Made by a program: the position numbers and the translations under genes. The notes under the pieces were generated by a model. It was not told the DNA's origin, did no database searches, and saw only the letters and a list, made by a program, of their open reading frames with translations. Shown here in pieces: positions 10,947 to 25,495 of a DNA stretch of 64,000 bases. The stretch is from the NCBI RefSeq assembly GCF_001729745.1, contig NZ_CP017186.1:4030001-4094000 (forward strand), in the 5' to 3' direction. Numbering within the stretch: position 1 is the first letter of the stretch; the number at the start of each line of letters is the position of its first letter. This stretch comes from Enterobacter hormaechei subsp. hoffmannii. GTDB taxonomy: Bacteria; Pseudomonadota; Gammaproteobacteria; Enterobacterales; Enterobacteriaceae.

Positions 10947-11873
10947 ATGGAACGTCTAAAACGCATGTCCGTCTTTGCGAAAGTGGTTGAGCAAGGCTCT
11001 TTTACCGCCGCAGCACGTCAGCTACAAATGAGCGTCTCATCCATTAGCCAGACAGTGTCAAAACTGGAAGATGAGCTCCAGGTGAAGCTGCTCAACCGCA
11101 GCACCCGCAGCATTGGGCTGACGGAAGCGGGTAAAATTTACTATCAGGGCTGCCGTCGAATGCTGCATGAAGTGCAGGATGTTCACGAGCAGCTCTACGC
11201 CTTTAACAACACGCCTATCGGCACGCTGCGTATCGGGTGTTCTTCAACTATGGCACAAAATGTTCTCGCTGCCATGACGGCGGAAATGCTGAAAGAGTAT
11301 CCCGGTTTAACCGTTAATCTGGTAACGGGTATTCCGGCACCGGATCTGATTGCCGATGGGTTAGACGTGGTGATCCGCGTTGGCGCATTGCAGGACTCGA
11401 GCCTGTTCTCGCGTCGACTGGGCAGCATGCCGATGGTGGTCTGCGCTTCGAAAAGCTATCTGGCACAGTATGGCGTACCGGAAAAACCTGCCGACCTGAG
11501 CAACCACTCGTGGCTGGAATACAGCGTTCGCCCAGATAACGAATTTGAATTGATCGCGCCAGAAGGGCTTTCCACCAAACTGCTGCCTGAAGGCCGCTTC
11601 GTGACCAACGATCCGATGACCATCTCACGCTGGCTGGTGGCCGGGGCCGGGATCGCCTACGTGCCGCTGATGTGGGTGATCAACGAGATCAACAGCGGCG
11701 AACTGGAGATCCTCTTCCCGCGCTACCAGTCGGATCCGCGCCCGGTGTACGCGCTCTATACCGAAAAGGACAAGCTGCCGCTGAAGGTGCAGGTCTGTAT
11801 TAACTATCTGACGGACTATTTTGTGGAAGTGGCAGAGCTGTTTCAGGGGATGCGGGGAAGAAGGAAAGAGTAG
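10947..11873 (+). CDS. aaeR: LysR-family activator AaeR of the aaeXAB operon
   Basis: LysR-type transcriptional regulator (308 aa) that activates aaeXAB in response to aromatic carboxylates in E. coli. The N-terminal winged helix-turn-helix is at about 5-60 (FTAAARQLQMSVSSISQTVSKLE). The rest is a periplasmic-binding-like effector domain. It is divergently transcribed from its target operon, the typical LysR arrangement. It is followed by a long imperfect palindromic repeat instead of a simple terminator. Confidence 0.95.
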   Translation: MERLKRMSVFAKVVEQGSFTAAARQLQMSVSSISQTVSKLEDELQVKLLNRSTRSIGLTEAGKIYYQGCRRMLHEVQDVHEQLYAFNNTPIGTLRIGCSSTMAQNVLAAMTAEMLKEYPGLTVNLVTGIPAPDLIADGLDVVIRVGALQDSSLFSRRLGSMPMVVCASKSYLAQYGVPEKPADLSNHSWLEYSVRPDNEFELIAPEGLSTKLLPEGRFVTNDPMTISRWLVAGAGIAYVPLMWVINEINSGELEILFPRYQSDPRPVYALYTEKDKLPLKVQVCINYLTDYFVEVAELFQGMRGRRKE

Positions 11874-11879
11874 GCCTCC

Positions 11880-11974
11880 CCCCTCACCCCGGCCCTCTCC
11901 CCAAAGGTGCGAGGGAGAAAAGACGGCACGGAGCAGTCCCCTCTCCCCGTTGGGGAGAGGGTTAGGGTGAGGGG
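11880..11974. repeat. Long imperfect palindromic intergenic repeat
   Basis: Two C/G-rich arms of about 28 bases (11880-11907 and, inverted, about 11947-11974) differ at only a few positions and enclose about 40 bases. The right arm also forms its own hairpin (11939-11948 with 11952-11961). It fills the gap between convergent aaeR and tldD. It resembles the dispersed CCCTCACCC/CCCTCTCCCC palindromes common in enterobacterial genomes, and may act as a terminator or mRNA stabiliser. Confidence 0.75.
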
Positions 11975-11986
11975 AAAATGAAAAAA

Positions 11987-13510
<1,524 letters not shown>

Positions 13511-13515
13511 TCAAA

Positions 13516-16500
13516 TCATTGCTGTGCTTCTTTGCGCGGCTGGCGCAGCACTTCATTAATCTGCGGTTTATCGATTGGGCCCGTAATGCGGTAACGCAGA
13601 ATCGAGACTTTGCTCCAGAGCGGCCCCAGCACTTTGCTGGCGGCAAATACCGCCGCGCCGATTATCGGATTGACCACAAAAGCGGTAGCAACACCCACTG
13701 TAGCGGAGATTTCCGGGGCAACAACCGCTTCCATATCCAGCTCCCGGCGCACGAGGTTCACTGATCCTTTCATGGCGATGTCCGCTTCCAGGCCGTCCAG
13801 CAGCGTATCATCGGTATGCATCACGCCGTCCTTGATCCAGGCCGTTCCGCGAATGGAGTCATAATAGAAACCGTCGTTGAAGGTATCGCTGAAATCGAAG
13901 CGCAGCTTGCGCAGCAGCGCGTCAAAGCTCAGCAGGCGCAGTATTTGCCCTGCATGACCGGTGCTAACATCGGCAATTTGTCCCTTACCAAAACGGGTTC
14001 TGAGGATACCGTTCAGCGAGGCAACGTCCGGCTGCCACGGTGCCGCGCGCCAGTGCAGATCGTAATTCACATCGAAGGACGATCCGCGAAGCGGCGTGCT
14101 GATCCCAAAGAAGTTAGCCGCGGAGTCCAGCTTGTTGCCTTTAATATCGCCCTTCAGCGAGGTGCGCTGTTCACCCGGTTTGTTCACCCACTCGCCAGCG
14201 GCGGTCATGCGGCCAAAGCCGGTATCCACCAGCCCACCAGAGAGGCTCAGCGTATTGCCCTGAATAGCAAAATCACCGTCGATACGGCCATATTTCTGTC
14301 CCCACAGCCAGCACTCCGCACAGCGCAGCTGGAGATCGGGCCAGTTGCTGAAATCCACGCGCGACGTTCCACTGCTGCTGAAAGGAGACGTACTTGTCGA
14401 CTGTGTTTTAGACGCCGTAAAGGTCGGGTTGTAATAGAGATAACGGATAGCCGCCTGCCATGGCGCGTTATCGCGCATCGTCAACGAACCGTTAATTTCA
14501 CGCCCCTGCGCCTCGACCTTTGAGCCGTTCACCGTCGGCCGGGAGACAATACTCAGGTTGTTCCACTGCTGCCCACCCAGCGTCAGCGCAGGCGTGCGCA
14601 AGGTAATGGACTGCGGGAACTGCGCCGTTTGATCGACGTTTTGCCCGACACCTTTCTGAAACAGTGCCAGCCACTCTGCGCCATCCATCGGCGGGAGATT
14701 CAGTTCAATGCCCGCCTGCTCCGGCAGCGGCGGCGTGGTACGGCTGTCCGTCGTCCAGATCGCCCTGTCCAGCGTCAGCTTGCGGTTAAGCAGCCAGCGG
14801 CTGTTGAAGTGGTTTGTTCCGCCAGCGTTTCCGGTTAAATCAAAGCTGTTAAGGTTGCCCGCAACCTTAACGTTGACGGGCAGTGCTTCACCGCTTTTCT
14901 TGTTCAGCGGTGCGGGAAGCTGGCTACTGAGGTTTTTTAGATCGCCCGTAATGTCGACGTTATAGCGCGCACCGGCATGATAAGGCAGGTCGATGGCGAC
15001 CTTGCCATTCCATGACACCGCGCCGTCCACCGCATTCTCAATCGGCTTCGGCAGAACATCCATGCGTGACGGCTGCCAGTTCGCGTCCATATTGACCGCC
15101 ACCTGGTAGGCTTTATCGCCCTCGGTGGTGGAGAAATCGATATTAACGGGTTGATTGAACCAGGTCGCTTTCAGCGGCTTACTTTTCAGATTGCCGTTAA
15201 CAAAGCTGAACTGACCGCTAAGGTTTTTCAGCGTGCTGTCCAGCGGCTTGATATAGAGGCTGTTATTGTTCAGACGAACGTCGCCTTTGGCGGTGGTCAT
15301 TTCACCGTCGAGCGGGATATCCAGATGTAAGCGAGCATTCACATCACCATCTAACTGCAACTGCTGGAGAGTGGCCGCCAGGGAGTCATCCAGCGGCGTA
15401 TCTTCAAAATACGGGCCAACCGCTTTACCCGGCCCCTTAATATCCGCATCAATCAGCAGTTTCTCTTTGGAGTAATCCGGGATGTTTGCCGTCAGGTTGC
15501 TTGCCGTTACGCCGCCCAGCGCAACGCTGTCCGTCTTCATCCACAAGCCGTCATTCAGGAAGTTGAGTTCGATATTCAGATTCTTCAGCGCGGGCCAGTC
15601 CGGCTGGAAGGCATAGGTGGCGTTGCGTAGCGGCACCAGAACCTGGAACTGGCCTTCGTTATGCTTATACGGGAACAGGTGCGGATTGCCGCCGTAGACC
15701 AGCGTGGCGTTGTCCGCCTGACCGCCCTGAATGGCGCCGCTGAGATAGTCTACCAGCGCTTTCCCCATCAGGTTTTCCGGGAAGTAGCGCCACGCCTGCG
15801 AACCGTCATCTGTGCTGATGCCTGCCAGAATGCCCAGCCACGGCTCATCGCCTTCAGGCTGTAGATAACGGAAATTACCGCGGGCATGTACCGCTTTGGC
15901 TTTTACATCAATATCGCGACCATCGAGCTGAAAACCTTTGTCATTCTTCAGCCAGTTAAGAGTGGCGTTTCCCTTTTCGATCTCCAGTGGCGCACGGAAG
16001 ACCGTTTCGTACGGCATTTTTGCTTCCTGCATTTCTGCCGTCAGCCTGCCGTTTTCCACGCTTCCTTCCAGTTTACCGCTGAAGTGCTCGGCACCCGGCA
16101 GCAGCTTCCACTGTTTCCATGCGAGATTTTTCCATGCCGCCTGAAAACGCGTCTTTTCCGTGGCCTGGAGCGGAATATCCAGCGCCAGCCGGTTTATCTG
16201 CCCGCTCGGTTGCGTCGCCAGCCAGATTTCGCCCAGCTCCGGGGAGAGTTTTGCGGCCATTGAACGCAACCCTTCGATCGCCGTCAGATCCAGGTTACTG
16301 GCACGGATACGCAGCTCATCGCTGCGTTTACCGTTTATCCCGCCGACGTCCTGCTCCGGCATCCACGCCAGCGTCAGTGCGCCGCGCGGCCAGGGTTTGT
16401 TATCCATGGAGATGCGCGTATCCGGAATAGCGAACTGCCAGCCGCCTTTATCCTGCGTCACGTGTGCGGTGAGGTTATCGACGGAAAGCTGATGCTGATG

Positions 16501-17322
16501 GTTTTCCCCCTTCCAGCTCGCGCCCCCCTGCTTAAGCCAGATATCCCCGCTGGCGAATGCCCCGTTCGTCAGGGTCATCCAGCCTTCCAGGCTGAAGCGC
16601 GCGGTTTCCAGCTGCATGTTCTGCTGTAGCCACTCACCCAGCCACGGCTTCACGTCCACGTCGTCCGCCTGTAGCCACACCCTGCCGTTGTTCAGCAGGC
16701 CATTGTCGTCGCGCAGATCCATCCGCACCTGCATAACGCCGTGCTGCCCGTTCAGGCTGGAGAGATTCACCTGCCCCTCGGCGCGGTGGCGATCTTTCCC
16801 GTTTAGCCAGGTCAGCTGTGGGATCGCCAGCTCAGCGCGCTGTCCGGAAAGGGTTATAAAGCTCACTTCGCTGTCGCGGAGATCGAAATGATCGAACTGA
16901 CGCAGGAAGAGATCGCTGATACGGCTGGTTTCCAGCCCACGATCGCTGTCGCCGCTTTGCAGCGGCGTGTTGGTCATCAGCTGAAGTTGCCAGAAGGTGA
17001 GATCGCGAAACTGCCAGCGCAGATGCAGCAGGCTTTGCCAGACATCCAGCGCCAGGGTGACGCGTTTGATTTTAAGATGGCCGCCATCTTTCAGGCTGGC
17101 GCTGATATCCCGCGCATCAAGCGTCGGGCCAAAGTTCTGCCAGCTTGCCTCGATATGGCTCACGTCCACCGGCAGACCGGTGGCAGATTCGATTTTTGCC
17201 AGGATCTGCGGCCGCCAGCTGTCCAGATGCGGCAAGGCGAGACGCAGCCCGCTCACGAGCAACGCGACAATCACGACCAGCGTTGCCCCTGTAAGCAGTA
17301 AAATCCCCGGCAATCGCCTCAC
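13516..17322 (-). CDS. yhdP: AsmA-like envelope lipid-transport protein YhdP
   Basis: Very large inner-membrane-anchored protein (1268 aa; E. coli 1266) of the AsmA/TamB-like family. With TamB and YdbH it is implicated in moving phospholipid to the outer membrane. One N-terminal membrane helix (about 5-28) is followed by a long beta-rich periplasmic part and the conserved AsmA_2 domain toward the C-terminus. A hydrophobic stretch near 1215-1240 is also seen. It lies 42 bp after rng and is probably cotranscribed with rng upstream and tldD downstream. Confidence 0.95.
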   Translation of the reverse strand: MRRLPGILLLTGATLVVIVALLVSGLRLALPHLDSWRPQILAKIESATGLPVDVSHIEASWQNFGPTLDARDISASLKDGGHLKIKRVTLALDVWQSLLHLRWQFRDLTFWQLQLMTNTPLQSGDSDRGLETSRISDLFLRQFDHFDLRDSEVSFITLSGQRAELAIPQLTWLNGKDRHRAEGQVNLSSLNGQHGVMQVRMDLRDDNGLLNNGRVWLQADDVDVKPWLGEWLQQNMQLETARFSLEGWMTLTNGAFASGDIWLKQGGASWKGENHQHQLSVDNLTAHVTQDKGGWQFAIPDTRISMDNKPWPRGALTLAWMPEQDVGGINGKRSDELRIRASNLDLTAIEGLRSMAAKLSPELGEIWLATQPSGQINRLALDIPLQATEKTRFQAAWKNLAWKQWKLLPGAEHFSGKLEGSVENGRLTAEMQEAKMPYETVFRAPLEIEKGNATLNWLKNDKGFQLDGRDIDVKAKAVHARGNFRYLQPEGDEPWLGILAGISTDDGSQAWRYFPENLMGKALVDYLSGAIQGGQADNATLVYGGNPHLFPYKHNEGQFQVLVPLRNATYAFQPDWPALKNLNIELNFLNDGLWMKTDSVALGGVTASNLTANIPDYSKEKLLIDADIKGPGKAVGPYFEDTPLDDSLAATLQQLQLDGDVNARLHLDIPLDGEMTTAKGDVRLNNNSLYIKPLDSTLKNLSGQFSFVNGNLKSKPLKATWFNQPVNIDFSTTEGDKAYQVAVNMDANWQPSRMDVLPKPIENAVDGAVSWNGKVAIDLPYHAGARYNVDITGDLKNLSSQLPAPLNKKSGEALPVNVKVAGNLNSFDLTGNAGGTNHFNSRWLLNRKLTLDRAIWTTDSRTTPPLPEQAGIELNLPPMDGAEWLALFQKGVGQNVDQTAQFPQSITLRTPALTLGGQQWNNLSIVSRPTVNGSKVEAQGREINGSLTMRDNAPWQAAIRYLYYNPTFTASKTQSTSTSPFSSSGTSRVDFSNWPDLQLRCAECWLWGQKYGRIDGDFAIQGNTLSLSGGLVDTGFGRMTAAGEWVNKPGEQRTSLKGDIKGNKLDSAANFFGISTPLRGSSFDVNYDLHWRAAPWQPDVASLNGILRTRFGKGQIADVSTGHAGQILRLLSFDALLRKLRFDFSDTFNDGFYYDSIRGTAWIKDGVMHTDDTLLDGLEADIAMKGSVNLVRRELDMEAVVAPEISATVGVATAFVVNPIIGAAVFAASKVLGPLWSKVSILRYRITGPIDKPQINEVLRQPRKEAQQ

Positions 17323-17364
17323 GCGTCTCTCCTTGTCAGCCTTAAATCTCGCAGCGAACTGCGT

Positions 17365-18834
17365 TTACATCATGACGACGTCAAACTGCTCCTGGTTATA
17401 GAGCGGCTCAATTTGCACTTTTACCTGTTTGCCGACAAAGATTTCCACTTCCGCCAGCGCGTGCGACTCTTCCCCTTTCAAGGCCTCTGCCACCGCAGGG
17501 GAAGCATAGACCAGAAAACGGTCTGAGTCGTAGGCATGATGGACACGGACAATCTCACGCATGATCTCGTAGCAGACCGTCTCCACCGTCTTTACCGTTC
17601 CGCGTCCATGGCAGGTTGGACACTCATTACACAGGACATGTTCCACGCTTTCGCGGGTCCGTTTCCGGGTCATTTCCACCAGACCGAGCTGCGAGAAGCC
17701 ATTGATGCTGGTTTTCACGCGATCTTTACTCAGCGCCTGCTCCAGGGAGTGCAGCACGCGACGGCGGTGGTCTTCATTATTCATATCGATAAAGTCGATG
17801 ATGATAATACCGCCCAGATTACGCAGGCGAAGCTGGCGTGCGATGGCCTGCGTCGCTTCTATATTGGTATTAAAGATGGTGTCATCGAGGTTGCGATGGC
17901 CGACAAACGCGCCGGTGTTGATGTCGACGGTGGTCATCGCTTCGGTTTGATCGATGATCAGATAGCCACCCGATTTCAGCTCAACCTTACGCTCCAGCGC
18001 ACGCTGGATTTCGTTTTCAACGTCATAGAGATCAAATATCGGCTGGCGTCCGGTGTAATGCTCCAGCAGCCCCGGCATTTCCGGGATGTACTCGGCGGTG
18101 AACTCCAGTAAGGCTTCGTACGTCAGACGGGAGTCCACGCGGATTCGGTCGAGCTGCGCATCGGCGAAATCACGTAATACGCGCTGAGCGAGCGCCAGCT
18201 CACCGTACAGCCGGTAGCGGGTCTGGTTGCGTTTTTTACGCTCCATCACTTTGGTCCAGACGCGCTTCAGATAGGCCGCATCCGAGGCCAGGTCTTCTTC
18301 GCTGATCCCTTCCGCTGCGGTACGGATAATAAACCCGCCCTGCTCGTCGCAGTAGGCGCTGACCACCTTTTTCAGGCGTTCACGCTCGCTTTCGCTCTCA
18401 ATACGCTGTGACACGCCGACGTGCGACGCCCCCGGCATAAAGACCAGATAACGTGAAGGAAGGGTGATGTCGGTGGTCAGACGCGCGCCTTTGGTGCCCA
18501 GCGGATCTTTTACCACCTGCACCATCAGATCCTGGCCCTGACGCACCAGCTCAGAGATGTCGCGCACGGCAAACTGCTTTTGCTCTTCGCCTGCCACGCA
18601 TTCGGTATGCGGCATGATGTCGGAGGCGTGTAAAAACGCCGCTTTATCGAGCCCAATATCTACAAAAGCCGCCTGCATACCCGGCAGTACACGACTGACA
18701 CGACCTTTGTAGATATTGCCTACGATTCCGCGCCGCGCTTCACGCTCAATATGAATTTCCTGAAGAATGCCACCATCAATGTAGGCCACACGGGTTTCCG
18801 ATGGCGTTACGTTTACCAACAATTCAGCCGTCAT
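17365..18834 (-). CDS. rng: Ribonuclease G
   Basis: Single-strand-specific endoribonuclease that matures the 16S rRNA 5' end and decays some mRNAs (489 aa, as E. coli). An S1 RNA-binding domain is at about 38-120. The DNase-I-like catalytic part has the two metal-binding Asp motifs TTVDINTG and IIIDFIDMN, and the Zn-link CPTC near residue 405. The ATG at 18834 matches E. coli MTAELL. An in-frame GTG 18 bases upstream is less likely because a GGAAGGG ribosome site lies between them. The start overlaps the end of yhdE by 11 nt, so coupling is likely. Confidence 0.97.
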   Translation of the reverse strand: MTAELLVNVTPSETRVAYIDGGILQEIHIEREARRGIVGNIYKGRVSRVLPGMQAAFVDIGLDKAAFLHASDIMPHTECVAGEEQKQFAVRDISELVRQGQDLMVQVVKDPLGTKGARLTTDITLPSRYLVFMPGASHVGVSQRIESESERERLKKVVSAYCDEQGGFIIRTAAEGISEEDLASDAAYLKRVWTKVMERKKRNQTRYRLYGELALAQRVLRDFADAQLDRIRVDSRLTYEALLEFTAEYIPEMPGLLEHYTGRQPIFDLYDVENEIQRALERKVELKSGGYLIIDQTEAMTTVDINTGAFVGHRNLDDTIFNTNIEATQAIARQLRLRNLGGIIIIDFIDMNNEDHRRRVLHSLEQALSKDRVKTSINGFSQLGLVEMTRKRTRESVEHVLCNECPTCHGRGTVKTVETVCYEIMREIVRVHHAYDSDRFLVYASPAVAEALKGEESHALAEVEIFVGKQVKVQIEPLYNQEQFDVVMM

Positions 18835-19417
18835 AATTATCCCTTCCCTCACGCAGTGAGTTAAAATTGCTCAGCAACTCATACGTTTCCACCAGCGGTA
18901 AGCCGACTACGGCGTGATAGCTGCCATTTATCTTCCTGACAAAACAGCCACCCAACCCTTGAATACCGTATGCACCTGCTTTATCCATAGGTTCACCGCT
19001 GGCGATATAGCCGGCGATCTCCTCGTCGGTGAGGACTCTGAACGTCACTTCCGTTACCACAAGGCAATCCAGAACGTACTGGCTGTCTGCCAGCGCTACC
19101 GCCGTCATCACCTGATGGGTTTGTCCGGACATGTTACGCAGCATCCGCGCAGCATGGTCTGCGTCGCGGGGTTTCTCAAGCACCTCACCATTGAGGATGA
19201 CGATGGTATCGGCCCCCAGCACCGGTAAGTCACGCGGCACGCATGCAACGCCCGCCTGCGCTTTTTCACGCGCCAGACGGGAGACATACTGCTGAGCGCT
19301 TTCGCCCTCAGCACGTTTTTCTTCGATACCGGTAACGATGCGTTCGAAGGATACACCCAACTGCGCGAGCAGTTCCTGGCGACGCGGAGAACCGGAGGCA
19401 AGATACAAAGACGTCAT
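18824..19417 (-). CDS. yhdE: Maf-type nucleotide pyrophosphatase (dTTP/UTP) YhdE
   Basis: House-cleaning nucleoside triphosphate pyrophosphatase of the Maf family; E. coli YhdE acts on dTTP, UTP and modified pyrimidines. It is 197 aa, with the N-terminal SxSPRRxELL nucleotide motif (8-17) and the catalytic Asp70 in LGADTIV. Conserved KP (EKPRD) and [10 protein letters not shown] motifs are present. It lies 9 bp after mreD and overlaps rng by 11 nt, in the conserved mreBCD-yhdE-rng order. Confidence 0.95.
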   Translation of the reverse strand: MTSLYLASGSPRRQELLAQLGVSFERIVTGIEEKRAEGESAQQYVSRLAREKAQAGVACVPRDLPVLGADTIVILNGEVLEKPRDADHAARMLRNMSGQTHQVMTAVALADSQYVLDCLVVTEVTFRVLTDEEIAGYIASGEPMDKAGAYGIQGLGGCFVRKINGSYHAVVGLPLVETYELLSNFNSLREGRDNYDG

Positions 19418-19426
19418 AGAAACCTT

Positions 19427-20931
<1,505 letters not shown>

Positions 20932-20962
20932 AGGCTATGCGTATTCTCGCGTCAGAGAGAAA

Positions 20963-20981
20963 GGGTAGCCATTTGCTACCC
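20963..20981 (-). other. Hairpin between mreB and mreC (possible attenuator)
   Basis: A perfect 7-bp stem (20963-20969 with 20975-20981), extended by imperfect pairing of the flanking GA/TC bases, sits in the 62-bp mreB-mreC gap. On the minus strand it is followed by a weak U/C-rich run. Partial termination that keeps MreC/D lower than MreB is inferred. Confidence 0.5.
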
Positions 20982-20993
20982 TCTCACACCCGA

Positions 20994-22163
<1,170 letters not shown>

Positions 22164-22319
22164 TTACAAATTCATCCCCTGAATCCCTCAGGGCTGAGTA
22201 AACAGCAGCGTCCCTCACTTTCACTTGTAACCTATAAAAGGTCGTTCACTGGCTTTTATGCTCGTCTTACTCAAAGCTACAGGCGCGATATTCTACGTGA
22301 AAACAAAGTAAACGGCAGG

Positions 22320-24260
22320 TCAAACAGAGTATCTTTGCAAATATTTTTTCACATTGGTGTCAAGCGGCTGAGAGGCGGCAAAAAAATCCCCCTGACCGCC
22401 CGTCACGCCGCGCTCTGTCAACATCTGCCATTCACTGCGTGAACGTACGCCTGCGGCAAATACTTGCGTTTGCGTTCCTTTGCACGCCTCCACCAGGCTT
22501 TGTACCAGCAGCTGGTTTTCCGTGCGCTTTTCGATATTCCTTACCAGACCCGGATGCAGCTTCAATAATTCGACATCCAGCTCTTTGATCCAGCTGGTGC
22601 TGACCAGGGTAAGACCCGCCTGTGTTACCGCCACGCGAGCCCCAAGCGCATTGATTAAACGCACAACCGAGCGCAACCGGCTGATGTGTTGACCTACATC
22701 TGCCTCTGCAAGTTCAAAAATAATGCGTTTGCGTTGCGATTTTTCGCATTGCATTAACGTGTCACGTAACCAACGCTGAAAACGCGGACGGATCAGCGAT
22801 TCGACGGTCACCTGTAAAGCCAGATTTTCTTCAGGCCAGTACGATAAAAACGGAATGAGGCGGGTGATTTGCTGGCGGTCATACTCTTCGGACAATCCGA
22901 ATTGCAGCACCATCGGCAAATACTCTGCGGAGATAACCTCCTCGGTCCCGTCAAAAATACGGCACATCAGCTCACGATGATGGACATGACCATTTTTTAT
23001 GACCGCCGGTTTTTGATAGATGCGCGGTCCACCCCGGCTCAGCATCTGTTCAATCAGGGTTCGCCAGCGTACGTTGCCGCGCCCTTTTTCCGGTAGCGTA
23101 TCATCATAGACCGCCCAGCCGTTCGCCCCCTGCAATACGGCGTTGCGCGTGGCCGCTTCTGCATGTTCCATCACCTGCTCCGTCGACTGACCGCCGCGCC
23201 AGGCACAGATGCCCATATGCACCATGTCGTCGCGGTCGAGCATTTTGCTCTGGGGTAGCGCATCGACGGCTTTCAACAGCTGGCTGGCGATACTCTCGGA
23301 CTCCTTTAAGGTGCGATGCGGCAGCAAGACGGCAAAGTCGCTGCGGTGGTAGCGTGCCAGTAACGCGCCGGGGTAGCGCATAATAAAGGTGGACAGCAGG
23401 TTAATCAGCGTGAAGAGGTTCTCTTCCGCCACGCGCTGGCCCCAGGTATCACGGAGCAGATCGAAGTCGGGCAGGCGAATCATCATTACCACGCCATGCG
23501 TCCCCACCTTTTCGGGGTCATCAAGAAGCGTAGCCAGCTGATTATCAAAGAAGAGACGGTTGTTAAGGCCCGTTTTGTTATCCTGCGCGGCGTAGGAGCG
23601 AATCAACGTGTCCATACGGCTACGCTGATCGCTGGCAAACTGGATTTCGGAGAGCAGCACGTCCAGGGCGCTACTGGTACGTGATGGCCATTCATAAACC
23701 GATCCCCGTACCTGCGGACCCCGCTCGCCATTCAGTATTCGCACCGAGCGTGTTTCCAGCAGTTCCTGGCCGGAAAGTTGACGACGCTGCCAGCGAACGG
23801 CGAGGAAAATCAGCAGGACGATCAAGGCTACGGCGATGGTTAAGGGCGCGGTGGTCATGAGCGAGCGTAAATAGTTGCTCATCGGATCCTGGTACATCAG
23901 ATGGATTGTCATACCCGGATGTTTAAGTGAGCGTACCGTTATGTCCCGATACTGATCTACCGTGCCGGCAGGACGGTAGCTGCCCTGACGGGTATGGCTG
24001 AAAACGGTCTGCTTCCCCTGTTTAATGTCGATCTGCACGATATCCACAGGCACCATTAACTCATCCAGTTCACGCGAAAGTGTCGGGAAGGAGGTTGTAA
24101 TCAGGCGAGTGTCGATAACCGATGCAACCGATTCTACCCGGTTAACCAGCTTATCCTGGATGGCATTATAAAAGCTCAGCGAGCAGCCGATTAGCGTGAC
24201 AAATATGGTCAGTCCCGTCAGCAAGGTGATAAAAGCTGAGAACTTCGTCGTTAATCGCAT
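22320..24260 (-). CDS. csrD: CsrB/CsrC RNA decay regulator CsrD (degenerate GGDEF-EAL)
   Basis: Membrane protein (646 aa, as E. coli) that directs RNase E degradation of the CsrA-sequestering sRNAs CsrB and CsrC. It has two membrane segments (about 8-30 and 133-155) around a periplasmic loop, then GGDEF-like and EAL-like domains. Both signature motifs are degenerate, HRSDF in place of GGDEF and ELM in place of EAL, exactly as in known CsrD, so it should neither make nor break c-di-GMP. It is divergent from acuI. Confidence 0.96.
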   Translation of the reverse strand: MRLTTKFSAFITLLTGLTIFVTLIGCSLSFYNAIQDKLVNRVESVASVIDTRLITTSFPTLSRELDELMVPVDIVQIDIKQGKQTVFSHTRQGSYRPAGTVDQYRDITVRSLKHPGMTIHLMYQDPMSNYLRSLMTTAPLTIAVALIVLLIFLAVRWQRRQLSGQELLETRSVRILNGERGPQVRGSVYEWPSRTSSALDVLLSEIQFASDQRSRMDTLIRSYAAQDNKTGLNNRLFFDNQLATLLDDPEKVGTHGVVMMIRLPDFDLLRDTWGQRVAEENLFTLINLLSTFIMRYPGALLARYHRSDFAVLLPHRTLKESESIASQLLKAVDALPQSKMLDRDDMVHMGICAWRGGQSTEQVMEHAEAATRNAVLQGANGWAVYDDTLPEKGRGNVRWRTLIEQMLSRGGPRIYQKPAVIKNGHVHHRELMCRIFDGTEEVISAEYLPMVLQFGLSEEYDRQQITRLIPFLSYWPEENLALQVTVESLIRPRFQRWLRDTLMQCEKSQRKRIIFELAEADVGQHISRLRSVVRLINALGARVAVTQAGLTLVSTSWIKELDVELLKLHPGLVRNIEKRTENQLLVQSLVEACKGTQTQVFAAGVRSRSEWQMLTERGVTGGQGDFFAASQPLDTNVKKYLQRYSV

Positions 24261-24443
24261 CCTTGAGATTACTCCGTGGGTTGAAGGGGTCGCAAGTGAG
24301 CGCTAACTTGCATTTCAAATGCGGCATACTACCAAACCTGGTGTATCTGGCAATTTATTGCGTTAAATCGGCACTGCGTTTCATTGAGCGAGTATAGTCT
24401 TCAGTACATATTTTCCCATCATCAATCCTAGTGAGGACCCTGT

Positions 24444-25418
24444 ATGCAGGCTTTGATCTTAGAACAGCAGGACGGCAAAACCGTTGCCTCGGTGCAAGCC
24501 ATTGACGAGAGCCGCCTGCCGGAGGGCGACGTGACCGTAGATATCGACTGGTCAAGCCTGAACTATAAAGATGCACTGGCCATTACGGGAAAAGGTAAAA
24601 TCATCCGAAATTTCCCAATGGTGCCAGGCATCGACTTGGCTGGCCGCGTGCATACCAGTGAAGATCCGCGTTTTCACGCCGGACAGCAGGTGCTGCTCAC
24701 CGGCTGGGGCGTAGGTGAAAACCACTGGGGAGGACTGGCAGCGCAGGCGCGCGTAAAAGGTGACTGGCTGGTCCCGATGCCGAAAGGCCTGGACGGCCGT
24801 AAGGCGATGATCGTCGGCACGGCAGGTTTCACCGCCATGCTCTGCGTGATGGCGCTGGAAGAGGCCGGGATCCGTCCTGACTCTGGCGAAATTGTCGTGA
24901 CTGGCGCCAGCGGTGGCGTGGGCAGCACGGCCGTCACGCTGCTGCACAAGCTGGGGTACCAGGTCGCCGCCGTCTCTGGCCGCGAAAGTACGCATGATTA
25001 TCTACGTCAGTTGGGCGCAAGCCGTATTCTGAGCCGCGACGAATTCGCCGAGACCCGTCCGCTGGAAAAACAGGTCTGGGCTGGCGCTGTAGATACCGTC
25101 GGCGACAAAGTGCTGGCGAAGGTACTGGCGCAAATGAATTACGGTGGCTGCGTGGCGGCCTGTGGTCTGGCGGGTGGTTTTGCCCTGCCGACGACGGTGA
25201 TGCCATTTATTCTGCGTAACGTGCGTCTTCAGGGTGTCGATTCGGTCATGACCCCAGCCGAGCGGCGGGCTGAGGCCTGGGAACGTCTGGCGCGGGATCT
25301 GCCAGCCTCATTCTATGAGCAGAGCGCCACTGAGATCACCCTGAGCCAGGCGCCAGAGTACGCCAATAAAATCATGGACAACCAGTTCCACGGTCGTGCG
25401 CTGGTTAAAATCGCCTAA
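24444..25418 (+). CDS. acuI: Acrylyl-CoA reductase AcuI (YhdH)
   Basis: NADPH-dependent reductase of the zinc-independent MDR superfamily that converts toxic acryloyl-CoA to propionyl-CoA. It is 324 aa: a GroES-like N-terminal domain, then a Rossmann fold with VTGASGGVGSTAV (about 152-164). No structural zinc cysteine cluster is visible, as expected. The ATG follows GTGAGGACC. It is monocistronic and divergent from csrD; msrPQ follow after a 77-bp gap. Confidence 0.95.
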   Translation: MQALILEQQDGKTVASVQAIDESRLPEGDVTVDIDWSSLNYKDALAITGKGKIIRNFPMVPGIDLAGRVHTSEDPRFHAGQQVLLTGWGVGENHWGGLAAQARVKGDWLVPMPKGLDGRKAMIVGTAGFTAMLCVMALEEAGIRPDSGEIVVTGASGGVGSTAVTLLHKLGYQVAAVSGRESTHDYLRQLGASRILSRDEFAETRPLEKQVWAGAVDTVGDKVLAKVLAQMNYGGCVAACGLAGGFALPTTVMPFILRNVRLQGVDSVMTPAERRAEAWERLARDLPASFYEQSATEITLSQAPEYANKIMDNQFHGRALVKIA

Positions 25419-25495
25419 TCTTCAAATTTTCGTGACATATTCGCGCTAACCCTCCTCCTCCTTCATGCTTAGAAAAACGCCTGACGGAGGATGCC

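Noticed and set aside
24355..24576. A short frame antisense to the start of acuI
   Set aside because: It overlaps the acuI promoter and start on the opposite strand and has no ribosome site or similarity.
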